Of a stretch of DNA of 64,000 bases, positions 1 to 10,661 are shown piece after piece. A program made the translations under genes and the position numbers. Numbering within the stretch: the first letter of the stretch is position 1; each line of letters opens with the position of its first letter. Source of the DNA: Gloeopeniophorella convolvens. Taxonomy: Eukaryota; Basidiomycota; Agaricomycetes; Russulales. The notes beneath the pieces were generated by a model that saw nothing but the letters and a program-made list of their open reading frames with translations, was not told where the DNA came from and did no database searches. The stretch lies in NCBI GenBank assembly GCA_022496205.1, contig WTXD01000062.1, positions 85,374 through 149,373 of the forward strand, in the 5' to 3' direction.

Positions 1-1134
1 TCGTCCAGCCCCAGCCACCCATCGAGCTTATCCCACAACTGCTGCCTCAGCGCCTCCCAGTCCTCGCGCCACGCTGCGACGCACTTCTTGCAGAGACCAT
101 CCTCGCGCCACGGCAGCGCGCCCAGCTCGCTCAGCCCCACAAGCGGGTCGCCCATCCGCTGCGCAAACAGCCCGCTGGCGTGCACGCGCTCCGCCCAGCG
201 CACCTGCACGCGCTCCGCGTCACCCACGGCGCACCCACTGCGTGTGCATTCCGCGCCTGTGGGCGCGCGCCCGGCCGCTTCGGCCCACGCGAGCCCGAGC
301 TGCTCGCGCGCGTGCAAGAGGCGCAGCAGCTCCACGCGCGGAAGCTCCTCGCCGCCGGCGCCCTCGTCGCCATCGACCCGCTGCCCGAATCCCGGCGCGC
401 GCAGCAGCTCGTAGCTCGCGCGCTTCTGCACGGCGGGCAGCCCGCTCGCGCGCGCGAGCGATAGCGCAAGCCCCGCGTGCGGGAACGCGGCGCCCAGGTC
501 AAGCGCGTCAAGCGCGGCGGGCCACGCGCGCTCGAGCATGCGCTCGGCCCAGCGGCGCTGTGCGTCAAACGCGAGCGCGCGGGCGGCGCGCAGGACCTGC
601 GCGACGAGCAGGAGCGGCGGGGTCGTGTCGACGTACTCCCTGCGTCGTGAGTGTCAGAAATCATACGAGTCTGAGAGAAGGAGCCGCGGCGCACAGAGGT
701 TCCTCGATCACGCGAAGCAGCGCCGCAAAATCGTCTGCGGCGGCCTCGCGCACATGGTACACGGGTACGGGGGGTCCGCCGGGGGTGTGTTCGAGCTCGA
801 GGAACGCGCGCCCGCCGCGCGGGCGGTCCGAGTCGCGGAAGAGCTCGGCGAAGTGCGACGAATGCCGCGCGAGCGTCGACTGGTGCAGGCGGAACTTGGT
901 ACCCTCGAGCTCGACGACGACGGAGCCGTCGGGGTGCCAGAACGCTGGATGGCGGATCGCGGCCGTGGCCGCTGGGTCGGGAGTCGGCTTGTAACGCTTA
1001 GAGGACGAGGGGCCTGCGTGGTATAGATCATCAGGCTCGGTGTCGCCGTACGCGCGTTTGTTCTGTGCATATGCGGGATATTGTCCGGCGTTGTTGCCTC
1101 CTCTCCCCCTCTTCGACTGAAGAGCGCGCAGCAT
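1..1134 (-). CDS. BTB/POZ domain protein, 3' end beyond left edge
   Basis: Predicted exons are complement(695..1134) and complement(<1..639), joined by a 55-bp intron whose donor is GTGCGC. The protein opens with a low-complexity, Lys/Arg-rich leader of about 55 residues. It then reads HPAFWHPDGSVVVELEG followed by FRLHQSTLARHSSHFAELF, the typical start of the BTB fold in Agaricomycete BTB proteins. After the intron comes EYVDTTPPLLLVAQVLRAAR, continuing the BTB/BACK-like helical part, and a C-terminal CKKC motif near base 90. These proteins form an expanded fungal family that probably mediates protein-protein contacts, for example as cullin-3 adaptors or transcription cofactors, but no partner can be read here. 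The third-position GC of this gene is very high, which opens many spurious frames on the other strand. The stop codon is not in the window. Confidence 0.85.
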
Positions 1135-2549
1135 CTGATCAATGTCCGACGGCTCCCCGTAAGCCTCTTGAAGCCACGCACCTTTCCTTGCGGTTGCCAG
1201 GCCCCGTTCTCAGATTTGACTACTGCGCGCGCGCCTCCCTGAGCCGATCCTTGTCTGTTTTTTCTCGTGGTCATCGCGCAGTGGTGGACGGTGGAGGGTC
1301 CAAGGAAGAGGTTTCAACCACTTGACATCGATAACGGCAGTCGGCGACCCCGGAATATAGGCGCGCGACGCGTGGGTACCGTGCTACGTAAGTTCGCTCG
1401 AGGTTTGCAACGCCCATCCATCGCGCACTCAGTTGCCTGACAGCGCGCGCGATGGACGGCGTGTTTTGTGGCTCCTTACAGTACCTTTGCCTAGCTGCAA
1501 GCCAAATGGGGACCCACCAATGGGTCTTAGTTAAGTTATATAACATGCCCATGATCAACGATCTGTAATAACATGTGGACCTTTCTCGGGCGCGCAAATA
1601 CCAATGATCCTTACGGTGCAGCATCGTCCAATTGCTCCCAAGAACCCATGACGTGCTAAGCCAACCATCATGCGCAGCGCAACGCCTGCCTGAGCGTGCA
1701 CACAAAGACAACGACCATGGCTACGGAAGTAGCGTGATAAGTATATACGTAGCCACCTGTGGCCACGCCCGGACGGGTCCATGCTGAGCCTGCCGCCCGC
1801 GCGCCCACGCGCCCGCGCCCGAGCGCTCGGAGGCGCCGCGGGCCCGCGCCCCGCGAGCCGTCCCCGCGGCGACCCTGGCCCAAACCCATGCTGCGCCAGC
1901 GCATCGCAGATCAGCAAACCCTAAACGCACGCGCGGTGCATGCTTACCGACTTCCCCACGGCACGGAGAATCCAAAGATCCGCTGGCGGGGTTGTCCAGC
2001 GTGTGAGCCACGGGCGGGGTGCGGCATGGCGTGATGGATGACAGGCTCGCTCGTTGTGTACGGACTACTATTGAAATGCTAAGACATGCATGTGGGTACT
2101 GTAGCACGGATGTAAATCACACTTGATAATGCGTATGGCAGATGGGGTGGGGATGGTGTGTACAGTATTAAGAGCGGGTTGCGGGAATGAAGGGTGGGAG
2201 GGGACGTCTGGGGGCGTGCGCTTCCACGCAAGCATAACCGGCAGGTTCGTAAAGCGTGGGGAGGGGAACAGATGGAGCATATGGGTCCGAGTCGGGGATG
2301 TATCTGGATGTGCGGCGGGCACTGGGCATATGATGGAGATTGGGCCGTCCCCATCGCGCAGAAGGCACTGATCGGCTTCCGCATGACGGGAGCACCGTCA
2401 TGATGTCGCGCTCAAATCTGGGTGCTCGTACGCTTTGGCCGTGCGCTGTGGCCCGCCAGCCAGGAATGAAGGGTGGGGGATGCATCGACGGTGGGCGGTA
2501 AATTACGCCGCCCCAGTTTCACAACGGACAAAAAGCGCCCCAGGCAGGT
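1135..2549. other. Intergenic, no gene recognised
   Basis: About 1.4 kb between the BTB start and the MED19 stop, both on the minus strand. Reading frames here are short and show no recognisable protein family or convincing splice chain. It must hold the BTB promoter and the MED19 3' UTR. Nothing else seen. Confidence 0.5.
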
Positions 2550-4021
2550 TCATACGCCCTGCGGGGTGGGCTGTTGCATGGGTGGCAGCGGGTGCATTTC
2601 TCGCGCCTGGCCCTGCATGTCCTGATGCAGGCAGCAGAACAGGTGTCAGCAATGCAAAGTGAAAGCACAACCCCATACGCCAGATGCCAGTGGGATGGAG
2701 TTCCGCGTCTGCCGCGAGCCGCGACAGCCGGGGAAGATTGAGAAGACGTAAAGCAGTGGAGTGACTCCTCCCTGCAGACTCTGCGCGATCGAACGTAAAG
2801 GAAAAGAGCGACTCACGACGCGCTGCTTTTTCAGTGGCCGAGGCCGTGCACCAGGGACACCCGCCTTGGCCGCACTTACTGCTGGCCTTTGTGTTTGCGC
2901 TGGCGACGGTGCCGATACGGCATTACCATTAGTCAAGGCTGTAGTCGCCCCCGGACCTTGCGTATTCGGCTGACCAACAGCACCATCCTCAAACTCACGC
3001 TTGACGCCACGGGGAGCTGGAACGGGCGTGCTCATGCGCACCGGCTGCGGAGCAGGCTGCGTCGGCGTCGACGCGGCGAAGGGAGTGGACGGCAAGGGTG
3101 TGCTTGCGGATAGCGGCCCTGCTGATCCCTGCGCTTTCGCAAGCTTTTTGAGTTCTTTCTGCAAATGTGAAAAAGGGAACACGTTAATTCAGGGAAACGG
3201 GTATGATCCACAACCCCGGAACGCACCCGCTTCTTCCGGTCTTCGCGTGCTTGCGTGGACTCGGGAACAAGGGCATGGATATTCCACTGTTGCATTAAGA
3301 GATAGGTCCTGAGGTAGGAAAGAGCTGGGACAGACGTACGCCTTTGAGACCCTCTAACGAAACGGTGAACGCGTCGGTCTGTGTCCGGGAATCGAACGGC
3401 ACTACTGGAATATGCTGCTTTGGAGGAATTTGGATCATGGTCGTTAAAAAGTCGTCTTTCTTTACAGAATGTTTGCCTGGGGAGGGTAGATTAGCATAAG
3501 AATGGTAGAAAGGTCCGGAGGCCAACGCACCTGGTATGCCCTTGATGAGGTGTCTATACGTGTTCTTCTTTTTCTTCCCGTCCTTCCCGTCCTCGTCATC
3601 CCCGTCGTTTTGCGCGCCCGGCGTTGCGGCGGAAGCCACGCCGGGAGTGCCGGGATCACGCTCCTTGCCCTTGCCCTTGTCGGACAGGGAAGGGACGGCG
3701 GGTGTTGTTGGAGGGTGGTTCGAGGATTGGGCATCAAACTCGGGAGCGAGAAGGGGGCGGACAAATTTGTCGTAGGCGGGCAGAAGGTGGAACTTGGAGA
3801 GGAGGTCCTGTGTACTCTCGAGGAGGTGGGGGGGAGCTGGGGGAGCTGTTGAGAAAGACCGAGGGTGGTGAGCTAATTAGGGCACAGCAGAAAGTCAAGT
3901 GGCGCGCACCTTGGGGGAGAAGAAAGAGAGAGGGAAGATGAGGGAGCGATGAGGGTCCTGCGACGGCGTTGAGTGTTGGGTCGTGCAGTGGGGTCGTGTT
4001 CGAGATGGCGTCCGCGTCCAT
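2550..4021 (-). CDS. MED19: Mediator complex subunit 19 (Rox3/MED19)
   Basis: Five predicted exons: complement(join(2550..2621, 2817..3158, 3227..3286, 3340..3845, 3910..4021)). They sum to 1092 nt, giving 363 aa with frame conserved at every junction. The family is shown by the block DLLSKFHLLPAYDKFVRPL, then NTYRHLIKGIPG, then FYHSYANLPSPGKHS, the conserved core of fungal Med19, followed by WNIHALVPESTQAREDRKKR and a basic KELKKLAKAQG stretch. The tail is Ser/Thr/Pro-rich and ends in QPTPQGV. The last exon is only 72 nt and lies behind a 195-bp intron. MED19 is a head/middle-module subunit of Mediator, linking activators to RNA polymerase II in the nucleus. It is divergent from the MFS gene. 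If intron 4 is missed, the reading frame runs to about 2646 with a non-conserved tail. Confidence 0.9.
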
Positions 4022-4526
4022 TGCGGGCGGGGTGACGAGTGAGCAGGAGACAAGACGACGCCCGGCCAATCCGATCTCAACTCTCCCGCGGCACCAACAA
4101 CCGCCCATCACGTAAGCACGCCTCTCCGCCTCCATCGGCCCGACGACCCGCGCCCCTCCCCGCTGCGATGTCGGGACGACCGTCGGGGCTCCTCGCCTTC
4201 CCCTCTCTTTCTACCAACTGCGCATTGCGGCCCACGAGCATCCTCGCTCTATTCAGCTGTCTTCTCCCGCATTTCGAGGCGAGGGTGCCTGGGTGTGGAA
4301 AGGCGCCCTGTGACGTCGCGTATGGCGTAAGCACAGCGCGCGGCTCGCCCGTCGCCCGATGCGGCCTGTCGCGGCCTCTTGCAGATAAGTGACCGGCGGG
4401 GAAAGCCACGCTCGACCACTCCGCCCACGCGTTCGCCCCCCGGCAGACGCATGCACTCCCCCAGATCTTTCCCCGCACTGCCACTGTTACCTCCCCTCCC
4501 ACACGTTCTCCCCCTTGATCGCAGCC
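4022..4526. promoter_or_regulatory. Divergent promoter region MED19 / MFS transporter
   Basis: About 505 bp separating two opposed start codons (MED19 at 4021 on minus, MFS at 4527 on plus). It must carry both promoters. The strand toward the MFS gene is pyrimidine-rich (many CTCCC runs before base 4520), as is common in fungal core promoters. I see no clear TATA box. Confidence 0.5.
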
Positions 4527-7235
4527 ATGTATAAGAACAACTCTGATACGCAGCAAGATTTCGTCCAGCCGATATCTTTCGACTCCGTCATCTCTGCAGG
4601 CGACTTCGCCAACTTCTCTCCTTCCCCGTCTCGTTCCCATTCCCACATACCCAACTCTCACAACGTCTGGCGCGGTATGCCTCACGATAATACCATAGAA
4701 GAACGTCCGCGCTCGTCTGAGACCGCCCCTCTCCTACCTGGCCGTCCTGCCAAGAAACCGTTCTACCGTCCTAGACCACTATGGTGAGCTTCCTTGCCCG
4801 GACTCGGTACACCGTCGCGTTGGTTTGCTAGTGCTGCTGTTGGGATATTCTCCTCGGTAGTCAGCTTGCCTTCCACACTACGCGCTATGCGTAGTCCTGC
4901 TCGTGACTCGCTGCCGTTGGCAGAGCTTGGCTCCGTTTCACCCACCCCCGTCCGTTGAGGGCGCGACGGACTGTGCGTGTGAGGACTACAGCAGCCATCG
5001 TCCATATTGGGACCATTCCTTCTCTTTCCTGTCATGCTGTTGCTAACGTTTGCGCTCGCCAGGATTGTCCCATTTGCAATGTTAGCCGCACTCGTGGTAA
5101 GTGCAGCCGCTGTTGGGGTTCGGTCTCCCTTGACAGCTCTGTCTGCAGCGCGGAATGACTCTTGCACCGCGTGTCGAAGTCTACACTCAGCTCTCCTGTA
5201 ACGCAGTACATCGACACAGCACTACAACCACACCTCTGGCAGCATCCTTCCTCTTCATGTTTCATCCTCATCTATTCTTACCTCTGAGCACACCTCCCTA
5301 TCTCCTATCCCTGTCCACTTCCCACAATTCTCGAATTCTCCGGAAGAAGATGATACCGAGGACCCGCGGCAGCTCCCGTCACACGAGTGCCTCACGGACC
5401 CAGCTGTACAAGCTGCTGCTGCCCGTCTACAGACTATTATGATCACCCTTATGGGCGCACTGAGTGCATGCACTACGGCGTGGTGGGGTCATTTTGGACA
5501 GAAGCACGGACGAACGAAGGTTCTTGCCGTTTCCACATTCGGCCTCTTCCTCACGTATGTCTCATCCCCTTACTTACACCTTCCTGTCCCACTTTCTCAC
5601 ATTCATTCACAGCGACCTCACATTCATTCTTGTGTCGACGCCTTCTTCGCCGCTCTCTCATCACGGCCACAAGTTGCTTCTACTTGCACCCATCGCGGAA
5701 GGTGCTCTCGGCGGCTACGCCACGCTTCAAGCTGCTATCTCGGCCTATATCTCCGACTGCACCTCCGATGGCTCGCGTGCGCACATCTTCTCGCGCTTTG
5801 CAGGCGTGTCCTACACAGGGCTTGCGCTTGGCCCTACGCTCGGCGCCTTTCTCATCAGACACCCTCTTCTCCAGGCTCAGTCTACCTCCCCACAACATCG
5901 TGGCACACAGAGTGTGACCACCGTGTTTTGGGCAGCGATCGCCTGCAGTTTAGTCAACTTCCTCCTTGCTGCCCTCGTGATCCCCGAATCCATGGACAAG
6001 GCGAGACAGCGTGTGGCGCAGAAAGGACGCTCCTCTACTCCTGTGGTGCAAAAGAAGCCCAACTTAAAGAAGCGACTACTTGGGCCGCTCGCAATATTCG
6101 CGCCGCGGAAGCGCATTCTGAACGGACGCACGCAGAAAGACTGGAGCATGTCGTGGCTCGCCGTTTCGACATTTTCACTCTTGCTCGGCAGTGTGCGTGA
6201 TCTCGGCACCATTTCTCGAGGATGACGGCTCATGTGCATTCTTCCGCAGGGCATTTTCCAGATTAAGTACCTGTATGCGGAGCACACCTTCGGGTGGGGT
6301 GCGGAGCAGGTGCGCGCGATCCTGCAGGCTTCTGCAGAGAATAAAGCTAATTCTGTCACAGCTAAGCTATTACATTAGTTTCGTTGGCGGTGTACGCGCG
6401 CTCAACACGCTCTTGCTCATGCCTTGTGAGTACTTGCAAAGGTTACACTTAGCATGCTGCTAACCTACCTCCTAAGTCATCATTGCTACATTCAAGCCTG
6501 CTCCTCCACCGTCTGCATCTTCTACTCCCGCCTCACCCTCGAGCCCGCCACCTGCAATGCTGGCACGCTCCATTTCGTTCGACCTTCTGGTCGCTCGGGG
6601 CTCGTTCATCCTCGACATCATCTCGCACTCTCTCGTCGCAATGCACCTCTCTTCCTCTGCGCTCGCATTCACTGGTGCCACTTCCCTCGCCTCCCTCTCG
6701 AGCGGGGCACTTCCTGCCATCCACAGCCTCGCGATCTGCATCCTACAGCGCTCGCGGCAGGGGAGCACAGAGCTTGGTGCGCTCTTTGGTGGGCTGAGCA
6801 TGCTCACCGCGCTCGGACAGACCATTCTCGGGGTGCGTCTCTTCCTCGCCTCCTCTGCCCTTTCTCACTGACCGACCGCATACACGCACACAGCCCCTGA
6901 TGTTCGGTATCGTCTACTCGAATACCGTTGCGCGGTTCCCCGAGGCAATCTTTGCCCTCGCCGGCGCGCTAGTATTCATCGCGCTCCTCGCGACGTTCCT
7001 TGTGCGCGCGGAGCCCCCGCGCGGCAGGAAGGGCAAGGCGCCGGCGAGTGCTGTGCCGTACCGCCGCGAGCCCCTGCCCGAGCGCGAGCGCGGGCGCTCG
7101 CGCATCGTGAAGCACGTCGGCGACCGTGCGCGCATCGCGCCGCCCATAAGCGCGAGCACGAGCGAGAGCTCTGCATCGACGTCTGATGCGTCGGGCTCAG
7201 GCGCGGGCTCGAGCTCCGCCAGCGACGCGGTATAA
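4527..7235 (+). CDS. Major facilitator superfamily transporter (tetracycline-resistance/HIAT1-like group)
   Basis: A multi-exon gene. Exon 1 is 4527..4783 and exon 2 is 5063..5096, with a Trp codon split across the 279-bp intron 1. Further exons start near 5149 and 5612, and the last ends at 7235. A cytosolic, Ser-rich N-terminus (about 85 aa) leads into LWIVPFAMLAALVRGMTLAP, the first membrane segment. The A-loop signature region reads WWGHFGQKHGRTKVL, between helices 2 and 3. GGYATLQAAISAYISDCT and FAGVSYTGLALGPTLGAFLIR are helices typical of drug-type MFS carriers. The C-terminal half ends in a Ser/Arg-rich tail. It is likely a plasma- or vacuolar-membrane proton-coupled exporter of unknown substrate. 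Odd point: the frame of exon 3 (TQLSCNAVH) does not match the frame of the following loop (HYNHTSG) near 5205-5225, and no intron of normal size bridges them. That is a one-base frame break or a sequence error. Confidence 0.82.
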
Positions 7236-8082
7236 ACACTGCGCGCCCAATTCACTGCGCTAATAACCTCCGGATCTGGATAATGGATGGATACATGTGG
7301 ATTTCTGTGCGAATATACTCGTGGAGGCGCTAGAAGGGACGGACTATTTATTTCTGCATCGCATCGCATTGGCATCGCCCACCTCATCTTTTCGCTTTCC
7401 ATCACGCTCTTTGCATTGCAGGCTGTCGGTTATCTATTTACTTGTGTGGTAATGGGGTGCTGTGGTGGAGGCGTGCACCAGACCCGTGTGTAACGTATCT
7501 GATATTTTGCTGTAGAGTAGTATAGTTGTTGAGCCAGTACATTCATTCACTCGTTTATTTGGCTACGTAGTATGCATTCATCATCTTTACATAGAATGGC
7601 ATCTCGTTGGAGTCGACTGTTGGGTTGCGGGCTGGAAGCTGGACTGGGTCGCGGGACCGGGAGTAGCCTAAGCAGGAGCGGCGCTGCGCGCTCAGAAGCG
7701 GTCTCCGCTCGAATACCTTGTCCGTCCCTTGCGTCTGGCTTGCACTCTCTTCAGGTCCCATGCATGGCTTGTCAAATATTCGTGAGATAACCCATGGCCA
7801 CGCAGAGTTAGTGTTGGGGGGGAACCTTCTCCAGCGGAGTCGTGGTTCCACGCGCCGCCCCAGTGATTGGTCAGGTCAGGATGGCGTTTGTCGCTCTAGC
7901 GCCCGGCTGCAGCCGGCTGCAGACTCCTTCGCTCACAGGATTGTTCGGCGGGAACGCCCCATCGACGAAGCTCCCCCCTGCCGTCATGGTACTTCCTTGT
8001 CACCGGTCTGCTTCAACAGAAACAAGACTAGCAACTGAACCGAACTTGGTGCGGCGCGCGCAGCCGTGGAACTTGGCAGTTC
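7236..8082. other. Intergenic between MFS gene and P450 array
   Basis: About 850 bp. Short frames on both strands look random. It holds the MFS 3' UTR and the upstream region of P450 copy 1. No RNA gene or repeat recognised. Confidence 0.45.
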
Positions 8083-8088
8083 TATATA
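8083..8088 (+). promoter_or_regulatory. TATA box of P450 copy 1
   Basis: TATATA within TTCTATATAGG, 54 bp before the ATG at 8137. The other three P450 copies have a TATA motif at nearly the same distance. Confidence 0.6.
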
Positions 8089-8136
8089 GGTCGATCCAGT
8101 GCTCGAATATCTCCTCGCTTGGTGGTGACCTCCGCG

Positions 8137-10233
8137 ATGAATAATCTTACTCGATTCGACCTCCTCATTGCCGTTGTAATGTTCTCTACGACGTTGGTGC
8201 TGTTCACTCTCCGCGTTCGTCGACGTCGGTTGCCATATCCTCCTGGGCCGAAACGCCTCCCCGTCATCGGCAACCTACTCGACATGCCTTCGCGCGAAGA
8301 GTGGGTCGTGTTCAAGAAGTGGTCAGATACGTACGGTAAGGATTCACAGTACCAAGCTGCCACTGCGTCAGGTCGGGGTATGGAGTGTACGTATATGCTG
8401 ATACTATGAGTAGGTTCGGATGTCGTCCACGCAGATGTTATGGGCACACATACCATAATCCTGAACTCAATGAAGGCGGCAAAAGAACTTCTTGAGAGAC
8501 GCTCGTCCATATATTCCGATAGGCACGATCCAGCACATTGTCAATTAATATAACCTGCTGACCTTGCGCCGCAGACCACCATTTGTCGCTCTGCTCGAGC
8601 TGTATGTCTCACAGGTTGATTTGCATCAGGCGTGCGCTCAGCAGTATGCCTAGGTTCTGCATGCGGTGGGACATCGCGGCACTCCCGTACGGTAAAGAAT
8701 GGCGCCGCCTGCGCCACGAGTTTCATGTAAACTTCCACCCCGCTGCTGTGAAGGATTACGAACCTGTCGAATTGCGAGCAGTCCACCGATTTCTTCGTAG
8801 TCTGCTCGTCCATCCGGACAAATTCCCGCAACATCTCAGACAGTGCGTTTTCTTATTTTATTTGTAGAGGGTATTGAATGATGAGGCGGTGAAGCATGAC
8901 CGGACAGATAATTATGGAGATTGCGTACGGGTTTGATATTCTCCCAGAGAACGATCCGTACGTGGTGTCGGCGGAGCGGGTCATACGCACTATAGCGCTT
9001 TCCACTACTAAGGAGGCATATCTATTTGACGCCGTTCCTTGGTGTGAGCGTTCCCTCGGCGCGTTGCATGCTGCAAATGACTTATCGTCATTTTACAGTG
9101 AAGCATATGCCGAGCTGGTTCCCTGGGGCGCGTCTCAAACGCGAGGCTGACAAGTGGCGCCCTCTGGTGATAAGCTCAATAGAGCAGCCTTGGAACGAAG
9201 TGAAGGCTGCACTTGTGAGCTGTGCGGAGGCTTCCTTCTCGCAGAATTTACTAACTGCGTGCTGTAGAGCACTGGCTCAGCTGCTCCTAGCGTCGCTGCC
9301 GCCATGATCTCGAAGCTCGACGACGACTCAACCCCCGAGGACACCTGGGCCGCTAAGGCCGTTCCAGGGATGATGTATATGTCCGCTGTCGACACGGTGC
9401 GCTGCCTATACGCGAACTGCGGAAGGTTTAATTGAGCTGTTCCGTAGACGGTATCCGCGCTGCTTACGTTCATGATCGCGATGTTGAAACACCCAGAAGT
9501 CCAGTGCAAGGCGCAGAGGGAGATAGATGAGGTCATCGGCACTTCGCGACTCCCAGACTTCTCTGATCAAGACGCGCTGCCGTATGTGAGTGCGGTCCTA
9601 AAGGAGACCTTGCGTTGGCATCCCGTTACACCACTTGGTGAGTTTCCAGGCTTATCGATAGTCTCGAACTCTCGCTAAGCGAGCGTGAAGCCACACCGCA
9701 TCGCGTTGTACAGAATGATACATATGATGGACATTTCATCCCTGCTGGTTCAGTTGTCATAGGAAATGTCTGGTGCGCTTTTCCATGCCCATTTGGCGTC
9801 GACTCGTTGGTGTCGTCTCAACGAGGTTTTCAGGGGTATTCTTCACGACCCCGTAGCTTTTCCAGAGCCTGAACGATTCATCCCCGAACGCTGGCTCGCG
9901 CCAGGGGCGCCTGCGTTTCCTGAGATAGCGTTCGGCTTCGGGCGGCGCGAGTGCCCGGGGCGCTTCATGGCGCGTGCGACCATCTGGGCGACGATTGTGG
10001 AGATGCTGGCTGCGTTCGAGATGGCTCCCGTGGAGAACGGCCTTCTTGAAGAGGAATACTCGTCTGGAGTAGTGTCGTAAGTCTCCTGCATCTCTTCTTA
10101 CCGTGTGGCGCACGCTCATCCAGATGTCCGTCACTGGTGCAGCTACGTGAAGCCATTCAAGTGCCATATTCGACCGCGATCGGAGGTAGCTGCGGAACTA
10201 GTACGCGGAACTCTGAACGAAATCATCGAATGA
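8137..10233 (+). CDS. Cytochrome P450 monooxygenase, array copy 1
   Basis: First of four tandem paralogues, about 9-11 short introns. An N-terminal membrane anchor ([20 protein letters not shown]) is followed by a hinge [13 protein letters not shown]. The body has the C-helix WxxxR equivalent ([10 protein letters not shown]) and the K-helix ExxR in KETLRWHPV. The PERF-type motif reads [11 protein letters not shown] and the heme loop is [10 protein letters not shown], with the Cys as thiolate ligand. It should be an ER-bound class II P450 needing a P450 reductase; the substrate is unknown. Two oddities. The intron after exon 2 starts with GC (8523-8524) where copies 2-4 have GT. The I-helix reads SAVDT|T instead of AGADT|T, so the conserved Gly is Ala (9382-9396). 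The 3' end reads YVKPFKCHI to the stop at 10231. A slightly upstream ATG (8119) is also in frame. The related family is the large Agaricomycete set often annotated CYP64-like; I do not assign a CYP number. Confidence 0.88.
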
Positions 10234-10600
10234 GCATCTGAGCGCCGTTGCGTGTCAATCTTATCTGTGCCCGAAAGTTTGAGTATCGGCAGGCACTCGG
10301 TGCTACGTGCACTCCCACGAGGTCCCATGCCTAGCTCTTTCTGCACCTGCGGCGGGGTCAGAGTCTCGTTTACGTCCACGGGTGGTCGCTGTCGATGAAG
10401 CTCTTGCACGTGTGCCTTCTGTGCGTGCCTCTGGCCGATGGCTCCGACTTTGTCACCTTGAGTGGCAGCTTTGAGCAAACTCCGAATCAGTACCCAGCCC
10501 GAAGTCCTTCGCTTATGGAACATATGTTATAGTAAGAATCTCACTCCTGGAGGAACCCTGTCACATGCCCAATTATGGAAGTCGCTTTCGATATGCCCTC

Positions 10601-10609
10601 TATAAGAGG
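10601..10609 (+). promoter_or_regulatory. TATA box of P450 copy 2
   Basis: TATAAGAGG, 61 bp before the ATG at 10662. The same CTATA..AGAGG element occurs before copy 4, supporting a shared core promoter. The 367 bp between the copy 1 stop and this box contain no gene but include sequence resembling the 5' flanks of copies 3 and 4. Confidence 0.6.
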
Positions 10610-10661
10610 TCTGCTCGTATCCGGTGAGTGGGCATCGCACCACTCAGTGCCGACCTCCGCA

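Noticed and set aside
131..1274. Several long frames opposite and out of phase with the BTB gene
   Set aside because: The region is very GC-rich, so stops are rare in all frames; sequences are Arg/Ala/Ser strings without family motifs.
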